Shown here piece by piece: positions 1 to 8,034 of a stretch of 64,000 nucleotides of DNA (positions within the stretch are counted from its first letter, which is position 1; every line of letters starts with the position of its first letter). The position numbers and the translations under genes were made by a program. Source of the stretch: Pseudorhodoferax sp. Leaf274. GTDB taxonomy: Bacteria > Pseudomonadota > Gammaproteobacteria > Burkholderiales > Burkholderiaceae_C. Where the stretch lies: NCBI RefSeq assembly GCF_001422445.1, contig NZ_LMNA01000001.1, positions 356,735 through 420,734 of the forward strand, in the 5' to 3' direction. Below the pieces are notes generated by a model, which saw only the letters and a list, made by a program, of their open reading frames with translations, searched no databases and was not told the origin of the DNA.

Positions 1-953
1 GAGCCGGCCATGGTCCAGAAGTGCGGGTCGGCCAGCGGGATGTCGACCGACTGCAGCGACAGGCTGTGCGCCATCTCGCGCCAGTCGGTGGCGACCATGT
101 TGGTGGCGGTGGGCAACCCGGTGGCGCGGCGGAACTCGGCCATGACTTCGCGGCCGCTGAACACGCCTTCTGCGCCACAGGGGTCTTCGGCATAGGCGAC
201 GACGCCGCGCATGCGCTGGCCCAGGCGGATGGCGTCTTTCAGCAGCCAGCCGCCGTTGGGGTCGAGCGTGACGCGGGCTTCGGGGAAGCGCTCGTGCAGG
301 GCGGTGACGGCGTCGACCTCTTCGTCGCCACGCAGCACGCCGCCCTTGAGCTTGAAGTCCTGGAAGCCATAGCGTTCCTGGGCGGCCTCGGCCAGGCGCA
401 CGATGGCTTCGGGCGTCATGGCCTTCTCATGGCGCAGGCGGAACCAGGCGTTGTCGGCCTCCGGTTCGCGGCGGTAGGCGAGATCCGTCTTGTCGCGGTC
501 ACCGACATAGAACAGATAGCCCAGCATCTGCACGGCATCGCGCTGCTGGCCTTCGCCGAGCAGGGCGGCGACGGGCACTTCCAGGTGCTGGCCCAAGAGG
601 TCGAGCAGGGCGGATTCGGCAGCCGTGACGGCGTGGATGGCCACGCGCAGGTCGAAGGTCTGCAGGCCGCGGCCGCCGCTGTCGCGCTCGGCGAACTGCG
701 TGCGCATGGCGTTCAGGATCGCCTGGTAGTTGCCGATGGGCTGGCCGACGATGAGCGCGCGGGCGTCTTCCAGCGTCTGGCGGATCTTCTCGCCGCCGGG
801 CACCTCGCCCACGCCGGTGTGGCCGGCGTTGTCGGTCAGGATCAGCAGGTTGCGCGTGAAGTACGGGCCGTGGGCGCCCGACAGGTTCATGAGCATGTCG
901 TCGTGGCCCGCCACGGGCACGACACGCAGGTCTTTGACGATGGGGCTGGCCAC
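1..953 (-). CDS. gudD: glucarate dehydratase, C-terminus beyond window
   Basis: Enolase-superfamily dehydratase that removes water from D-glucarate (or its epimer idarate) to give 5-keto-4-deoxyglucarate in the cytoplasm. The 317 visible residues begin [19 protein letters not shown] and continue [13 protein letters not shown], the characteristic GudD N-terminus. The barrel segments [10 protein letters not shown] and VTLDPNGGW carry the expected catalytic lysine and metal-ligand regions. Family members have about 445 residues, so roughly 130 lie outside the window. The start is a GTG four bases after the stop of the upstream Bug gene, which implies co-transcription and coupled translation. The Bug protein and LacI regulator next to it fit a sugar-diacid utilisation operon. 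Confidence 0.9.
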   Translation of the reverse strand, partial: MASPIVKDLRVVPVAGHDDMLMNLSGAHGPYFTRNLLILTDNAGHTGVGEVPGGEKIRQTLEDARALIVGQPIGNYQAILNAMRTQFAERDSGGRGLQTFDLRVAIHAVTAAESALLDLLGQHLEVPVAALLGEGQQRDAVQMLGYLFYVGDRDKTDLAYRREPEADNAWFRLRHEKAMTPEAIVRLAEAAQERYGFQDFKLKGGVLRGDEEVDAVTALHERFPEARVTLDPNGGWLLKDAIRLGQRMRGVVAYAEDPCGAEGVFSGREVMAEFRRATGLPTATNMVATDWREMAHSLSLQSVDIPLADPHFWTMAG

Positions 954-957
954 GGGC

Positions 958-1917
958 TCAGTCCGCCGAAATCTTGCGGGTGTCGATCAGCGTCTTCCAG
1001 CGCGTCCATTCCTTGGCCTGGAAGGCCGTGAACTCGGCCGGCGTGCTGGCCACGATCTCCAGGCCCTGCTCCAGCATGCGCTGCTTGACGGCCGGGTCGT
1101 TCATGGCGGCGACGGCGGCCTTGGCCAGCTTGTCCTTCACCGCGGCGGGCAGGCCCTTGGGGGCCGCCAGGCCCTGCCACGAGTAGACCTCGGCGCCCTT
1201 GACGCCGGCCTCGGCCAGCGTGGGCACGTCGGGCAGCACGGGCGAGCGCTTGTCGCCCGTCACCGCGATGGCGTGCAGCTTGCCGGCCTTGATGTGCGGC
1301 AGCACCGCGTTGACGTTCTGGAACGAGAAGTCCACCTGGCCGCCCAGCAGGTCGTTGATGGCCGGCGCACCGCCCTTGTAGGGCACGTGCAGGCCTTCGG
1401 TGCCGCTCTGCTGCCAGAACACCTCGGCCGACAAATGGTCGGACGAGCCGTTGCCCGAACTCGCGAAGCTGACCTTGCCGGGGTTGGCCTTGAGCAGCGC
1501 GATGACCTCGGCCAGCGTGCGCTCCTTCTGCTTGGGGCTGGCGACCAGCACGTTCGGCGCCTGCACGGGCACGCTGATGTAGTCGAAATCCTTGGTGGCG
1601 TCGTAGGGCACGCTCTTGACCAGGTGCGGCGTGACGACGAAGGCGCCCAGCGAGGACACCAGCAGCGTGTAGCCGTCCGGCGCGGCGCGCTTGACGAAGC
1701 CCGCGCCGATGGTGCCCGTGGCGCCCGGCTTGTTGTCGACGATGAAGCTCTGGCCCAGGGCGGTGCCCATCTGCAGCGCCATGGCGCGCGCCACCATGTC
1801 GGTGGAGCCGCCGGCCGGGAAGGGCACGACGATGGTCACGGGCTTGTCGGGCCAGGTGGTCTGGGCACCGGCCACGAGGGACAGCGTGCAGGCCACGGCG
1901 GCGAGCATCTTTTTCAT
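958..1917 (-). CDS. Bug/TctC-family periplasmic solute-binding protein
   Basis: Tripartite tricarboxylate transporter receptor of 319 residues. The N-terminus ([19 protein letters not shown]) is a Sec signal peptide, followed by the family hallmark [23 protein letters not shown] and the ligand-loop region [16 protein letters not shown]. Such proteins bind carboxylates in the periplasm. No TctA or TctB membrane gene is nearby, as is usual for the large Bug families of Burkholderiales. The start at 1917 is chosen because an AGGAGAAA Shine-Dalgarno sits just upstream (1921-1928); the frame stays open further upstream without a signal peptide. Its position before gudD suggests D-glucarate or galactarate as ligand, which is inference. 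Confidence 0.92.
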   Translation of the reverse strand: MKKMLAAVACTLSLVAGAQTTWPDKPVTIVVPFPAGGSTDMVARAMALQMGTALGQSFIVDNKPGATGTIGAGFVKRAAPDGYTLLVSSLGAFVVTPHLVKSVPYDATKDFDYISVPVQAPNVLVASPKQKERTLAEVIALLKANPGKVSFASSGNGSSDHLSAEVFWQQSGTEGLHVPYKGGAPAINDLLGGQVDFSFQNVNAVLPHIKAGKLHAIAVTGDKRSPVLPDVPTLAEAGVKGAEVYSWQGLAAPKGLPAAVKDKLAKAAVAAMNDPAVKQRMLEQGLEIVASTPAEFTAFQAKEWTRWKTLIDTRKISAD

Positions 1918-1976
1918 TGGTTTCTCCTGAAGGACGGGGATGGGGGCACGGCCTGCGCAAGCGCAAACGCGCAAAA

Positions 1977-1988
1977 GTTATCGTTAAC
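1977..1988. promoter_or_regulatory. LacI-type operator, site 1
   Basis: GTTATCGTTAAC: arms GTTA and TAAC are perfect reverse complements around a central CG at 1982-1983, the layout typical of LacI/GntR-family operators. It lies 60 bp upstream of the Bug start codon. With site 2 it also forms an 11-bp inverted repeat (1979-1989 and 1997-2007). The probable regulator is the LacI-family gene immediately upstream. Confidence 0.65.
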
Positions 1989-1997
1989 AATCTTTGT

Positions 1998-2009
1998 GTT
2001 AACGATAGC
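1998..2009. promoter_or_regulatory. LacI-type operator, site 2
   Basis: GTTAACGATAGC, a near palindrome (GTTA/TAGC) centred on CG at 2003-2004. Its centre is exactly 21 bp, two helical turns, from the centre of site 1, so two dimers would sit on the same DNA face. A weak sigma70-like promoter on the minus strand (TTGGCT, 17 bp, TGTTAA) would be covered by both sites. Confidence 0.65.
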
Positions 2010-2090
2010 CAAACTTCGCGGACACGCATCTAGGTGATTACCCTGAAGACCGACGGGCCGTCGCCGGATCGGTCATCCGGGCGACACCGT

Positions 2091-2102
2091 GCTATCGGTA
2101 AC
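2091..2102. promoter_or_regulatory. LacI-type operator, site 3
   Basis: GCTATCGGTAAC. Its reverse complement, GTTACCGATAGC, matches site 2 in 11 of 12 positions. Its CG centre is 93 bp from that of site 2, between the end of the regulator gene and the Bug promoter. The spacing would allow looping by a tetrameric or cooperatively bound repressor. This site is less certain than the close pair because it stands alone. Confidence 0.5.
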
Positions 2103-2123
2103 GCTGCCGGCGCAGGGCGCCGA

Positions 2124-3125
2124 TCAGGTGCTGGCGCGCTCGACGATGGAGAAGCCGATGTCGACCACGGCGGCGTCCAGCGCCTGGCCTTCGACCCGCG
2201 CCACCACCATCTCGGCCGCCAGCCGGCCGATGCGCGTGCCGTCGATGCGCACCGTGGTCAGCGGCGGCGCGGCATCGGCCGCGAAGCTCTGGTCGCCCAT
2301 GCCGACGATGGCCAGTTGCCCCGGCACCGCGATGCCGCGTTCGCGCGCCTCGACGGCCGCGCCCAGCGCCAGCATGTCGGAGCTGCAGAACACCGCCGTG
2401 ACACCGGGCGCGCGCGCCAGCAGCTCGGCCAGCCCGGCGCGGCCGGCGCCCATGGTGCTGGGCGCTTTCGTGAAGGCCGTCAGCGAGGTCTGCAGGCCCA
2501 GCGCCTGGGCGCGCCCGGTGAAGGCCGTCACGCGCGTGAGCGCGCGCGGGTCGCCGGCGCTGACCATGGCCACATGGCGGTGGCCGCGCGCGTGCAGGTA
2601 GTCGACCACCGCCGCGCCGATGGCCGGATGCGAGAAGCCGACCAGCATGTCGATCGGCGTGGCCGTCAGTTCCCATGTCTCGACGACCGGGATGCCGCTG
2701 GCGCGCAGCACGCGCCGCCCTTCTTCGGAACGCACCACGCCCGTGACGACGACGCCATCGGGCCGGCGCTGCACGATGGCGCGCAGCAACTCGTCCTCGC
2801 GCGCGGCGTCGTAGCCGCTCTGGCCGATCATGAGCTGGTAGCCGCGCTCGTGCAGCGCCAGGTCGAGCGCCTCCACCATCTCCTGGAACACCGGCCCCAC
2901 CATGGTCGGCAGCAGCGCAGCCACGAGCCGCGCGCGCGAGCGGCGCAGGCCGCTGGCCATGGCGTTGGGCACGAAGTTCGTGCGCCGCACGGCCTCGCGC
3001 ACGCGCTCCAGCGTGTCGGGCGAGACCTTCTGCGGCGTGTTGAGCGCGCGCGAGACGGTCATGGCGGAGACGCCGGCGATGCGGGCGACATCCTGGATCG
3101 TGAAGGGCTTGGCGCCTGGGTTCAC
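2124..3125 (-). CDS. LacI-family transcriptional regulator
   Basis: Repressor of 333 residues. The N-terminal helix-turn-helix is at residues 8-30 (FTIQDVARIAGVSAMTVSRAL), followed by the hinge helix region (VPNAMASGLRRSRARLVAALLP) and a periplasmic-binding-protein-like sensor domain. The start is taken as the GTG at 3125, ten residues before the HTH and behind an AAGAG; upstream in-frame codons add 34 residues unlike the family. It is transcribed in the same direction as the Bug-gudD operon and separated from it by the three operator-like sites, so it probably represses that operon and is relieved by a sugar acid. It is divergent from the ABC operon at 3196 with a 70-bp shared upstream region. 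Confidence 0.92.
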   Translation of the reverse strand: MNPGAKPFTIQDVARIAGVSAMTVSRALNTPQKVSPDTLERVREAVRRTNFVPNAMASGLRRSRARLVAALLPTMVGPVFQEMVEALDLALHERGYQLMIGQSGYDAAREDELLRAIVQRRPDGVVVTGVVRSEEGRRVLRASGIPVVETWELTATPIDMLVGFSHPAIGAAVVDYLHARGHRHVAMVSAGDPRALTRVTAFTGRAQALGLQTSLTAFTKAPSTMGAGRAGLAELLARAPGVTAVFCSSDMLALGAAVEARERGIAVPGQLAIVGMGDQSFAADAAPPLTTVRIDGTRIGRLAAEMVVARVEGQALDAAVVDIGFSIVERAST

Positions 3126-3195
3126 AGCTCTTGGGTGGGCGTGGAAAGGCAGGCATTGTGACCAACTCCGGCACGCTGCGAGAATCCGCGCCCCC

Positions 3196-4191
3196 ATGCC
3201 GCAGATCGTCGTCGAACAGCTCGCCAAGACCTACCGCATCGCCGAGCGCGCCCCGGGCCTGGCCGGCGCGCTGCGGGGCCTGTGGCAGCGCCGCCACCGC
3301 ACGGTCCAGGCGCTGGCCGGCGTGTCGTTCCAGCTCGAACGCGGCGAACTGCTGGGCTTCATCGGCCCCAACGGCGCGGGCAAGTCCACCACGGTCAAGA
3401 TCCTGGCTGGCATCCTGCGGCCCGACGGTGGCCGCGTGACGGTGGACGGGCGCGACCCGTTCGCCGACCGGCAGCGGCACGTGGGCCGCATCGGCGTGGT
3501 GTTCGGCCAGCGCACCCAGCTCTGGTGGGACCTGCCGGTGGGCGAAGGCTTCGACCTCCTGCGCGACATCTACCGCGTGGACCCGCGCCGCTACCGTGCC
3601 ACGCGCGACGAGCTGGTGGTCAGCCTGCAGCTCGAGCGCGTGCTGGACCAGCCCGTGCGCCAGCTCTCGCTGGGCCAGCGCATGCGCGCCGAGATCGCCG
3701 CCGCGCTGCTGCACGAACCCGACCTGCTGTTCCTGGACGAGCCCACCATCGGCCTGGACGCGCCCTCCAAGCTGGCCGTGCGCGACTTCGTGCGCCGCGC
3801 CAACCGCGAGCGCGGCACCACGGTGCTGCTGACCACGCACGACATGCACGACATCGAGGCCCTGGCCGAGCGTGTGATCGTGATCGGCCACGGCCGCGTG
3901 CTGGCCGACAGCCCCGTGGCCGCGCTGCGCGCCCAGGTGCTGGCCGAGCGCCGGCTGCTGGTGGACTTCGCCGAGGCGCCGCCTGCGGCCTTGGACCAGG
4001 CCGGCGTGCGCGAGATCGCGCGCGAAGGCCGCACGCTGGTGCTGGGCTTCGACCCGGCGCAGGTGGCCGCGCCGGCGCTGATCGCGCGCATCGCGGCCGC
4101 GCACGCGGTCGAGGACATCCGGCTCGAAGGGCTGGCGATCGAAGAGGTCATCACGCGCTTCTATGCGCTGCACGGCGCGGCGGAAGGCTGA
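3196..4191 (+). CDS. ABC-2 type exporter, ATP-binding subunit
   Basis: ATPase of 331 residues for a three-component ABC-2 system. Walker A GPNGAGKST is at about 57-65, signature LSLGQRMR at 157-164, Walker B LLFLDEPT at 177-184 and the switch histidine in LLTTHD near 213. A C-terminal extension of about 100 residues follows. The N-terminal insertion before the first strand (residues 11-38) is typical of the COG4586 type of uncharacterised ABC ATPase. ATG 3196 is used because it begins the conserved MPQIVVEQLAKTY strand, although no strong Shine-Dalgarno precedes it. Two permease genes of the partner families follow on the same strand. The transported substrate cannot be deduced. Confidence 0.93.
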   Translation: MPQIVVEQLAKTYRIAERAPGLAGALRGLWQRRHRTVQALAGVSFQLERGELLGFIGPNGAGKSTTVKILAGILRPDGGRVTVDGRDPFADRQRHVGRIGVVFGQRTQLWWDLPVGEGFDLLRDIYRVDPRRYRATRDELVVSLQLERVLDQPVRQLSLGQRMRAEIAAALLHEPDLLFLDEPTIGLDAPSKLAVRDFVRRANRERGTTVLLTTHDMHDIEALAERVIVIGHGRVLADSPVAALRAQVLAERRLLVDFAEAPPAALDQAGVREIAREGRTLVLGFDPAQVAAPALIARIAAAHAVEDIRLEGLAIEEVITRFYALHGAAEG

Positions 4192-4195
4192 CCAT

Positions 4196-4275
4196 GCCCC
4201 CACGCTCATCGCTTCGCGTATCGCTGCCCCCCGAGGGGGCGGGTCAGCGCCTTCGGGCGGCCGGGCGGCGCTGAC
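4196..4275 (+). repeat. GC-rich hairpin intergenic repeat, copy 1
   Basis: Fills the gap between the ATPase and the first permease gene and runs up to the ATG. It contains the self-complementary CCCCCCGAGGGGGC block and a distal GGGCGGCCGGGCGGCGC block. The same two-block layout recurs at 5095-5181 and 46275-46345. It resembles the short palindromic repeats scattered between genes in Comamonadaceae. Confidence 0.6.
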
Positions 4276-5094
4276 ATGCCCGCCTACCGCGCCATCTTCG
4301 TCTCGCGCTTCCTGCAGGTGCTGCAGTACCGCACGGCGGCGCTCGCGGGCTTCGGCACGCAGTGCTGGTGGGGTGGCATCAAGGTCATGGTGCTGGCAGC
4401 CTTCTTCGGCCAGGCTGGCAGCGCCGCGCCGGCCATGACGCTGGCCCAGGCCATCACCTACACCTGGGTGGCGCAGGGCCTGCTGGCATTGCTGCCCTGG
4501 AGCGGCGACCCCGAGGTGGCGCTGGCCGTGCGCACAGGCGCCGTGGCCTACGACCGGCTGCGCCCCGTGGACGCCTACGCGCTGTGGTTCGCACGCAGCG
4601 CCGGCTGGATCGCCGCGCGCGTGCTGCCGCGCGTGGCGCTGATGGCGGCCTTCGCGGCCGTGCTGCTGCCGCTGGCAGGCTTCGGCGCCTGGGCCTGGCA
4701 GCCGCCGGCGGGCGTCGCCGCCGCTGTGGCCTTCGCGGTGTCGGCGCTGCTGGCGCTGGTGCTGTCCACGGCCCTGGTGATGCTGCTCAACATCGCGGCC
4801 GCCGCAGCACTGGATGCGCGTGGCATCAACGCCTTCGCGGTCCCGCTGGTGATCCTGCTGTCGGGCAACCTGCTGCCGCTGGCGTTGCTGCCCGACGGCT
4901 GGCAGCGGGCGCTGCTGCTGCAGCCGCTGGCCGGGCTGACCGACATCCCGATGCGGCTGTACATGGCGCAGGCCACGGGCGCGCAGGCGGCGGGCCTGCT
5001 CGCACTGCAGGCGTTCTGGGCCGTGGTGCTGGTCGCGCTGGGGCGCGCGCTCATGGCGCGCACCATGCGCAAGCTCGAGATCCAGGGCGGCTGA
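4276..5094 (+). CDS. ABC-2 type exporter permease, subunit 1
   Basis: Integral membrane protein of 272 residues with about six hydrophobic segments (for instance VALMAAFAAVLLPLAGFGAW and GVAAAVAFAVSALLALVLSTALVMLL). It belongs to the ABC2_membrane_6-like permeases (COG4587 type) that pair with the preceding ATPase. The N-terminus FVSRFLQVLQYRTAALAGFGTQCWWG is an amphipathic entry region found in this family. The start at 4276 directly abuts the upstream hairpin repeat and has no recognisable Shine-Dalgarno, so translation may depend on coupling or on the repeat itself. Substrate unknown. Confidence 0.88.
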   Translation: MPAYRAIFVSRFLQVLQYRTAALAGFGTQCWWGGIKVMVLAAFFGQAGSAAPAMTLAQAITYTWVAQGLLALLPWSGDPEVALAVRTGAVAYDRLRPVDAYALWFARSAGWIAARVLPRVALMAAFAAVLLPLAGFGAWAWQPPAGVAAAVAFAVSALLALVLSTALVMLLNIAAAAALDARGINAFAVPLVILLSGNLLPLALLPDGWQRALLLQPLAGLTDIPMRLYMAQATGAQAAGLLALQAFWAVVLVALGRALMARTMRKLEIQGG

Positions 5095-5181
5095 GCGCAT
5101 GGGCCCCACGCGCACCGCCTGGCACATGGCTGCCCGCCAAGGGGGCGCCTCGGCGCCCGCGGGCGCCCGGGCGGCGCCGGC
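5095..5181 (+). repeat. GC-rich hairpin intergenic repeat, copy 2
   Basis: Occupies the whole gap between the two permease genes. It contains CCGCCAAGGGGGCGCC, then GGCGCCCGCGGGCGCC, then GCGGCGCCGGC ending at the next ATG. Block order and orientation match copy 1, and it too lies directly against a start codon. Confidence 0.6.
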
Positions 5182-5985
5182 ATGACGCACATCCGCCTGT
5201 TCTTGCGCCTGGTGGCCGCCTCGCTGCGCGGCCAGCTGCGCTACCCGGCCTCGGCCCTGCTGCTGACGCTGTCGCAGTTCCTCGTCACGGGCATCGAGGT
5301 GGTGGCGATCTGGGCACTGTTCGACCGCTTCGGCAGCGTGCAGGGCTGGCGCATCGGCGAGGTGGCGCTGTTCTACGCGCTCGTGCACACCATGTTCGCG
5401 CTGGCCGATGCGTTGGGCCGCGGCTTCGACATCCTGGGCACGGAGTTCCTGCGCACCGGCAGCTTCGACCGGCTGCTGCTGCGCCCGCGCCCGCTCGCGC
5501 TGCAGCTCATGGCACACGAGGTGCGGCTCTCGCGCTTCGGCCGGCTGCTGCAGGCGCTGGCCGTGCTGGCGTTCGCCTCGGTGGCCGCGCCCATCGCCTG
5601 GACGCCGGCCACCGTGGCGCTGGCGCTGTTCTGCGTGGCCGGTGGCGTGGCGTTGTTCCTGGGCATCCTGGTGCTGCAGGGCACGCTGGCCTTCTGGACC
5701 GTGGAGAGCCTGGAGATCGCCAACGTGTTCACCTACGGTGGCGTGGAGGCCGGCCAGTACCCGATGGCCGTGTACGCGCGCTGGTTCCGCCGCCTGCTGA
5801 CCTTCGTCGTACCGCTGGCCTGCGTGGCCTACTACCCGGGCCTGGCCATCCTGGGCCGCGCCGATCCGCTGGGCGCGCCCGGCTGGCTGGGCTGGATCTC
5901 GCCGCTGGCCGGCTTCGCGTTCCTCGCGCTGTCGTTCGCGGCCTGGCGCGTGGGCGTGCGGCACTACGCGTCCACGGGCAGCTGA
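5182..5985 (+). CDS. ABC-2 type exporter permease, subunit 2
   Basis: Second membrane subunit, 267 residues, with about six hydrophobic helices. It begins MTHIRLFLRLVAASLRGQLRYPASALLLTLSQF and contains the helix AVLAFASVAAPIAWTP and a C-terminal FAFLALSFAAWRVGVRHYASTGS. It matches the COG3694-type permease that always accompanies COG4586 and COG4587 proteins. Gene order ATPase-permease-permease is conserved for these exporters. The start follows a hairpin repeat with no clear ribosome-binding site. It probably forms a heterodimeric channel with the preceding protein; the cargo is unknown. Confidence 0.88.
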   Translation: MTHIRLFLRLVAASLRGQLRYPASALLLTLSQFLVTGIEVVAIWALFDRFGSVQGWRIGEVALFYALVHTMFALADALGRGFDILGTEFLRTGSFDRLLLRPRPLALQLMAHEVRLSRFGRLLQALAVLAFASVAAPIAWTPATVALALFCVAGGVALFLGILVLQGTLAFWTVESLEIANVFTYGGVEAGQYPMAVYARWFRRLLTFVVPLACVAYYPGLAILGRADPLGAPGWLGWISPLAGFAFLALSFAAWRVGVRHYASTGS

Positions 5986-6034
5986 AGGCCTACGTCCACC
6001 ACGGATTTACGGCCACTGCCTACAGTGCTGCCGC

Positions 6035-6598
6035 ATGCAAACAGCCCCCACCTCCGTCTGGCTCGACTCCCCCGACCGCTACGGCCGCATCAGCCGCTGG
6101 CTGCACTGGGGCATGGCGCTGCTGTTCGCCTGGCAGTTCGTCGGCATGGGCCTGCGGCTGGCGCTGGGGCGCACGCCGCTGGTGTCGTTCTTCGTGGGCT
6201 CGCATTCCAGCGTGGGCCTGCTGCTGATGGTGCTGGTGCTGCTGCGCGGCGCCTGGGGCCTGGCCAACGCGCGCCGGCGCCCGCCGCATGGCACGGGCTG
6301 GCTGGGCCGCGCGGCGGCCGCCGGCCACGGGGCGCTGTACCTGCTGATGGCGGTGGTGCCACTGCTGGCGCTGGTGCGCGCGTACGGCTCGGGCCGCGCC
6401 TTCACCTGGTTCAACACGCTGCCGCTGTGGGGCGCCAGCGCCCGCAACGAAGCGCTGATGGCGCCGGCCAACGCGGCGCACGGGCTGCTGGCCTGGACGC
6501 TGCTGGCGCTCGTGGCCGGGCATGTGGGCATGGTGCTGCTGCACCGCTGGTGGTGGCGCGACGGGGTGGCGCAGCGCATGGTGGGGCGCACACGCTAG
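6035..6598 (+). CDS. cytochrome b561 family protein
   Basis: Four-helix membrane di-haem cytochrome of 187 residues, which normally takes electrons from quinol or superoxide in the inner membrane. It starts with RYGRISRWLHWGMALLFAWQF, the first helix carrying the haem-ligand histidine. Further histidines occur in the second helix (SHSSVGLLLMVLVLL), the third (AAGHGALYLLMAVVPLL) and the fourth (GLLAWTLLALVAGHVGMVLLH). Length and spacing are normal for the prokaryotic b561 family. It is monocistronic and ends three bases before the convergent aminotransferase gene, so the two transcripts must share a terminator or overlap. Confidence 0.93.
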   Translation: MQTAPTSVWLDSPDRYGRISRWLHWGMALLFAWQFVGMGLRLALGRTPLVSFFVGSHSSVGLLLMVLVLLRGAWGLANARRRPPHGTGWLGRAAAAGHGALYLLMAVVPLLALVRAYGSGRAFTWFNTLPLWGASARNEALMAPANAAHGLLAWTLLALVAGHVGMVLLHRWWWRDGVAQRMVGRTR

Positions 6599-6601
6599 CC
6601 T

Positions 6602-7990
6602 TCACACCCAGCCGTTTCGCTGCGCGTCGGCCCAGGTGAGGTCCAGGCAGCGGCGGATCAGGACCAGCATCTCGTCGATCTGCGCGCGCGTCATCACCAG
6701 CGGCGGCGCGACGATCATGCGGTCGCCCACTGCCCGCATGACGAGCCCGTTGCCGAAGCAGTGGCCACGGCAGACCATGCCCAGCTCCAGCGCTTCGGGA
6801 AAGGGCGTGCCGCTGGCCTTGTCCTGGACCAGCAGCACCGCGCCCATGAGGCCGCAGGTCTGCACCTCGCCCACGAGCGGGTGGTCCTTGAGCGCATCGA
6901 AACCCGCGGCCAGGTAGGGGCCGGTGTCATCGCGCACGCGCTCGACCAGGCGCTCCCGCCGGATCAGCCCGATGTTGGCCAGCGCCACCGCGCAGGCCAC
7001 CGGATGGCCGGAGTAGGTGTAGCCGTGGTTGAACTCGCCGCCGCGCTCGATCAGCACCTTGGCCACGCGCTCGCCCACCATCACGCCGCCCAGCGGGATG
7101 TAGCCGGAGCTGACGCCCTTGGCGAATGTCATGAGGTCGGGCCGGGTGCCGAAGCGCTCGCAGCCGAACCAATGGCCGGTGCGGCCGAAACCGCAGATGA
7201 CCTCGTCGGACACCAGCAAGATGCCGTACTTCTCGCAGATGCGCTGGATCTCGGGCCAGTAGGTGTCCGGGGGCACGATCACGCCGCCGGCGCCCTGCAC
7301 GGGCTCGCCGATGAAGGCGGCCACCTTGTCGGCACCGACCTCGAGGATCTTGTCCTCCAGCCAGCCGGCGGCCACCAGGCCGAATTCGTCGCGCGACATG
7401 CTGCGGCCGAGCTCGTACCAATACGGCTGCTCCTTGTGGACGATGCCGGGGATCGGCAGCCCGCCCTGGGCATGCATGCCGCCCATGCCGCTGAGCGAGG
7501 CGCCGGCCATGGTGGAGCCGTGGTAGGCATTCTTGCGGCTGATGATGACCTGGCGCCCGGGCTGGCCCAGCAGGTCCCAGTAGCGGCGCACCATGCGCAC
7601 CACGGTGTCGTTGCCTTCCGAGCCCGAGCTCGTGAAGAACACATGCTGGAACTGCGGCGGCGTGACCTCGGCCAGCAGTTCGGCCAGCGCGATGGCCGGT
7701 GGCGTGGCGGTCTGGAAGAAGGCGTTGTAGAAGGGCAGCTCCTGCAGCTGGCGCGTGGCCGCGTCGACCAGTTCCTGCCGGCCGTAGCCGACGTTCACGC
7801 ACCACAGGCCCGACATGGCGTCCAGGATCCTGTGGCCCTCGCTGTCGTGCAGGTAGATGCCCGAGGCCGCGGTGATGATGCGCGAGCCCTTGCGGGCCAG
7901 GCTCTGGAAATCGGTGAAAGGGTGCAGGAAGTGGGCGGCATCGGCGCGCTGCCATTCCTGGGTGCTGCGTTCGCTGGTGGATGTGTGCAT
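6602..7990 (-). CDS. spuC: putrescine-type class III aminotransferase
   Basis: PLP-dependent omega-aminotransferase of 462 residues. The cofactor lysine lies in LMTFAKGVSSGYIPLGG near residue 285. The motifs VSDEVICGFGRTGHWFG and GSEGNDTVVRMVRRYW are close to those of putrescine:pyruvate aminotransferases. The start at 7990 has an ACGGAG ribosome-binding site; upstream in-frame codons are rejected. It is the last gene of a set with gamma-glutamylputrescine synthetase (44 bp upstream) and gamma-Glu-GABA hydrolase. This arrangement supports polyamine catabolism, but other omega-amino substrates are possible. Confidence 0.85.
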   Translation of the reverse strand: MHTSTSERSTQEWQRADAAHFLHPFTDFQSLARKGSRIITAASGIYLHDSEGHRILDAMSGLWCVNVGYGRQELVDAATRQLQELPFYNAFFQTATPPAIALAELLAEVTPPQFQHVFFTSSGSEGNDTVVRMVRRYWDLLGQPGRQVIISRKNAYHGSTMAGASLSGMGGMHAQGGLPIPGIVHKEQPYWYELGRSMSRDEFGLVAAGWLEDKILEVGADKVAAFIGEPVQGAGGVIVPPDTYWPEIQRICEKYGILLVSDEVICGFGRTGHWFGCERFGTRPDLMTFAKGVSSGYIPLGGVMVGERVAKVLIERGGEFNHGYTYSGHPVACAVALANIGLIRRERLVERVRDDTGPYLAAGFDALKDHPLVGEVQTCGLMGAVLLVQDKASGTPFPEALELGMVCRGHCFGNGLVMRAVGDRMIVAPPLVMTRAQIDEMLVLIRRCLDLTWADAQRNGWV

Positions 7991-8034
7991 GGGGCTCCGT
8001 GCAATGCGGTGGTCAGGGGTGCGGAAACGGCCGG

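Noticed and set aside
2092-5964. A 1290-codon open frame on the minus strand
   Set aside because: It runs antisense to the ABC exporter genes and in another frame of the LacI gene. Its composition (Arg, His, Gln, Ala) is that of a GC-rich shadow frame and no domain is visible.
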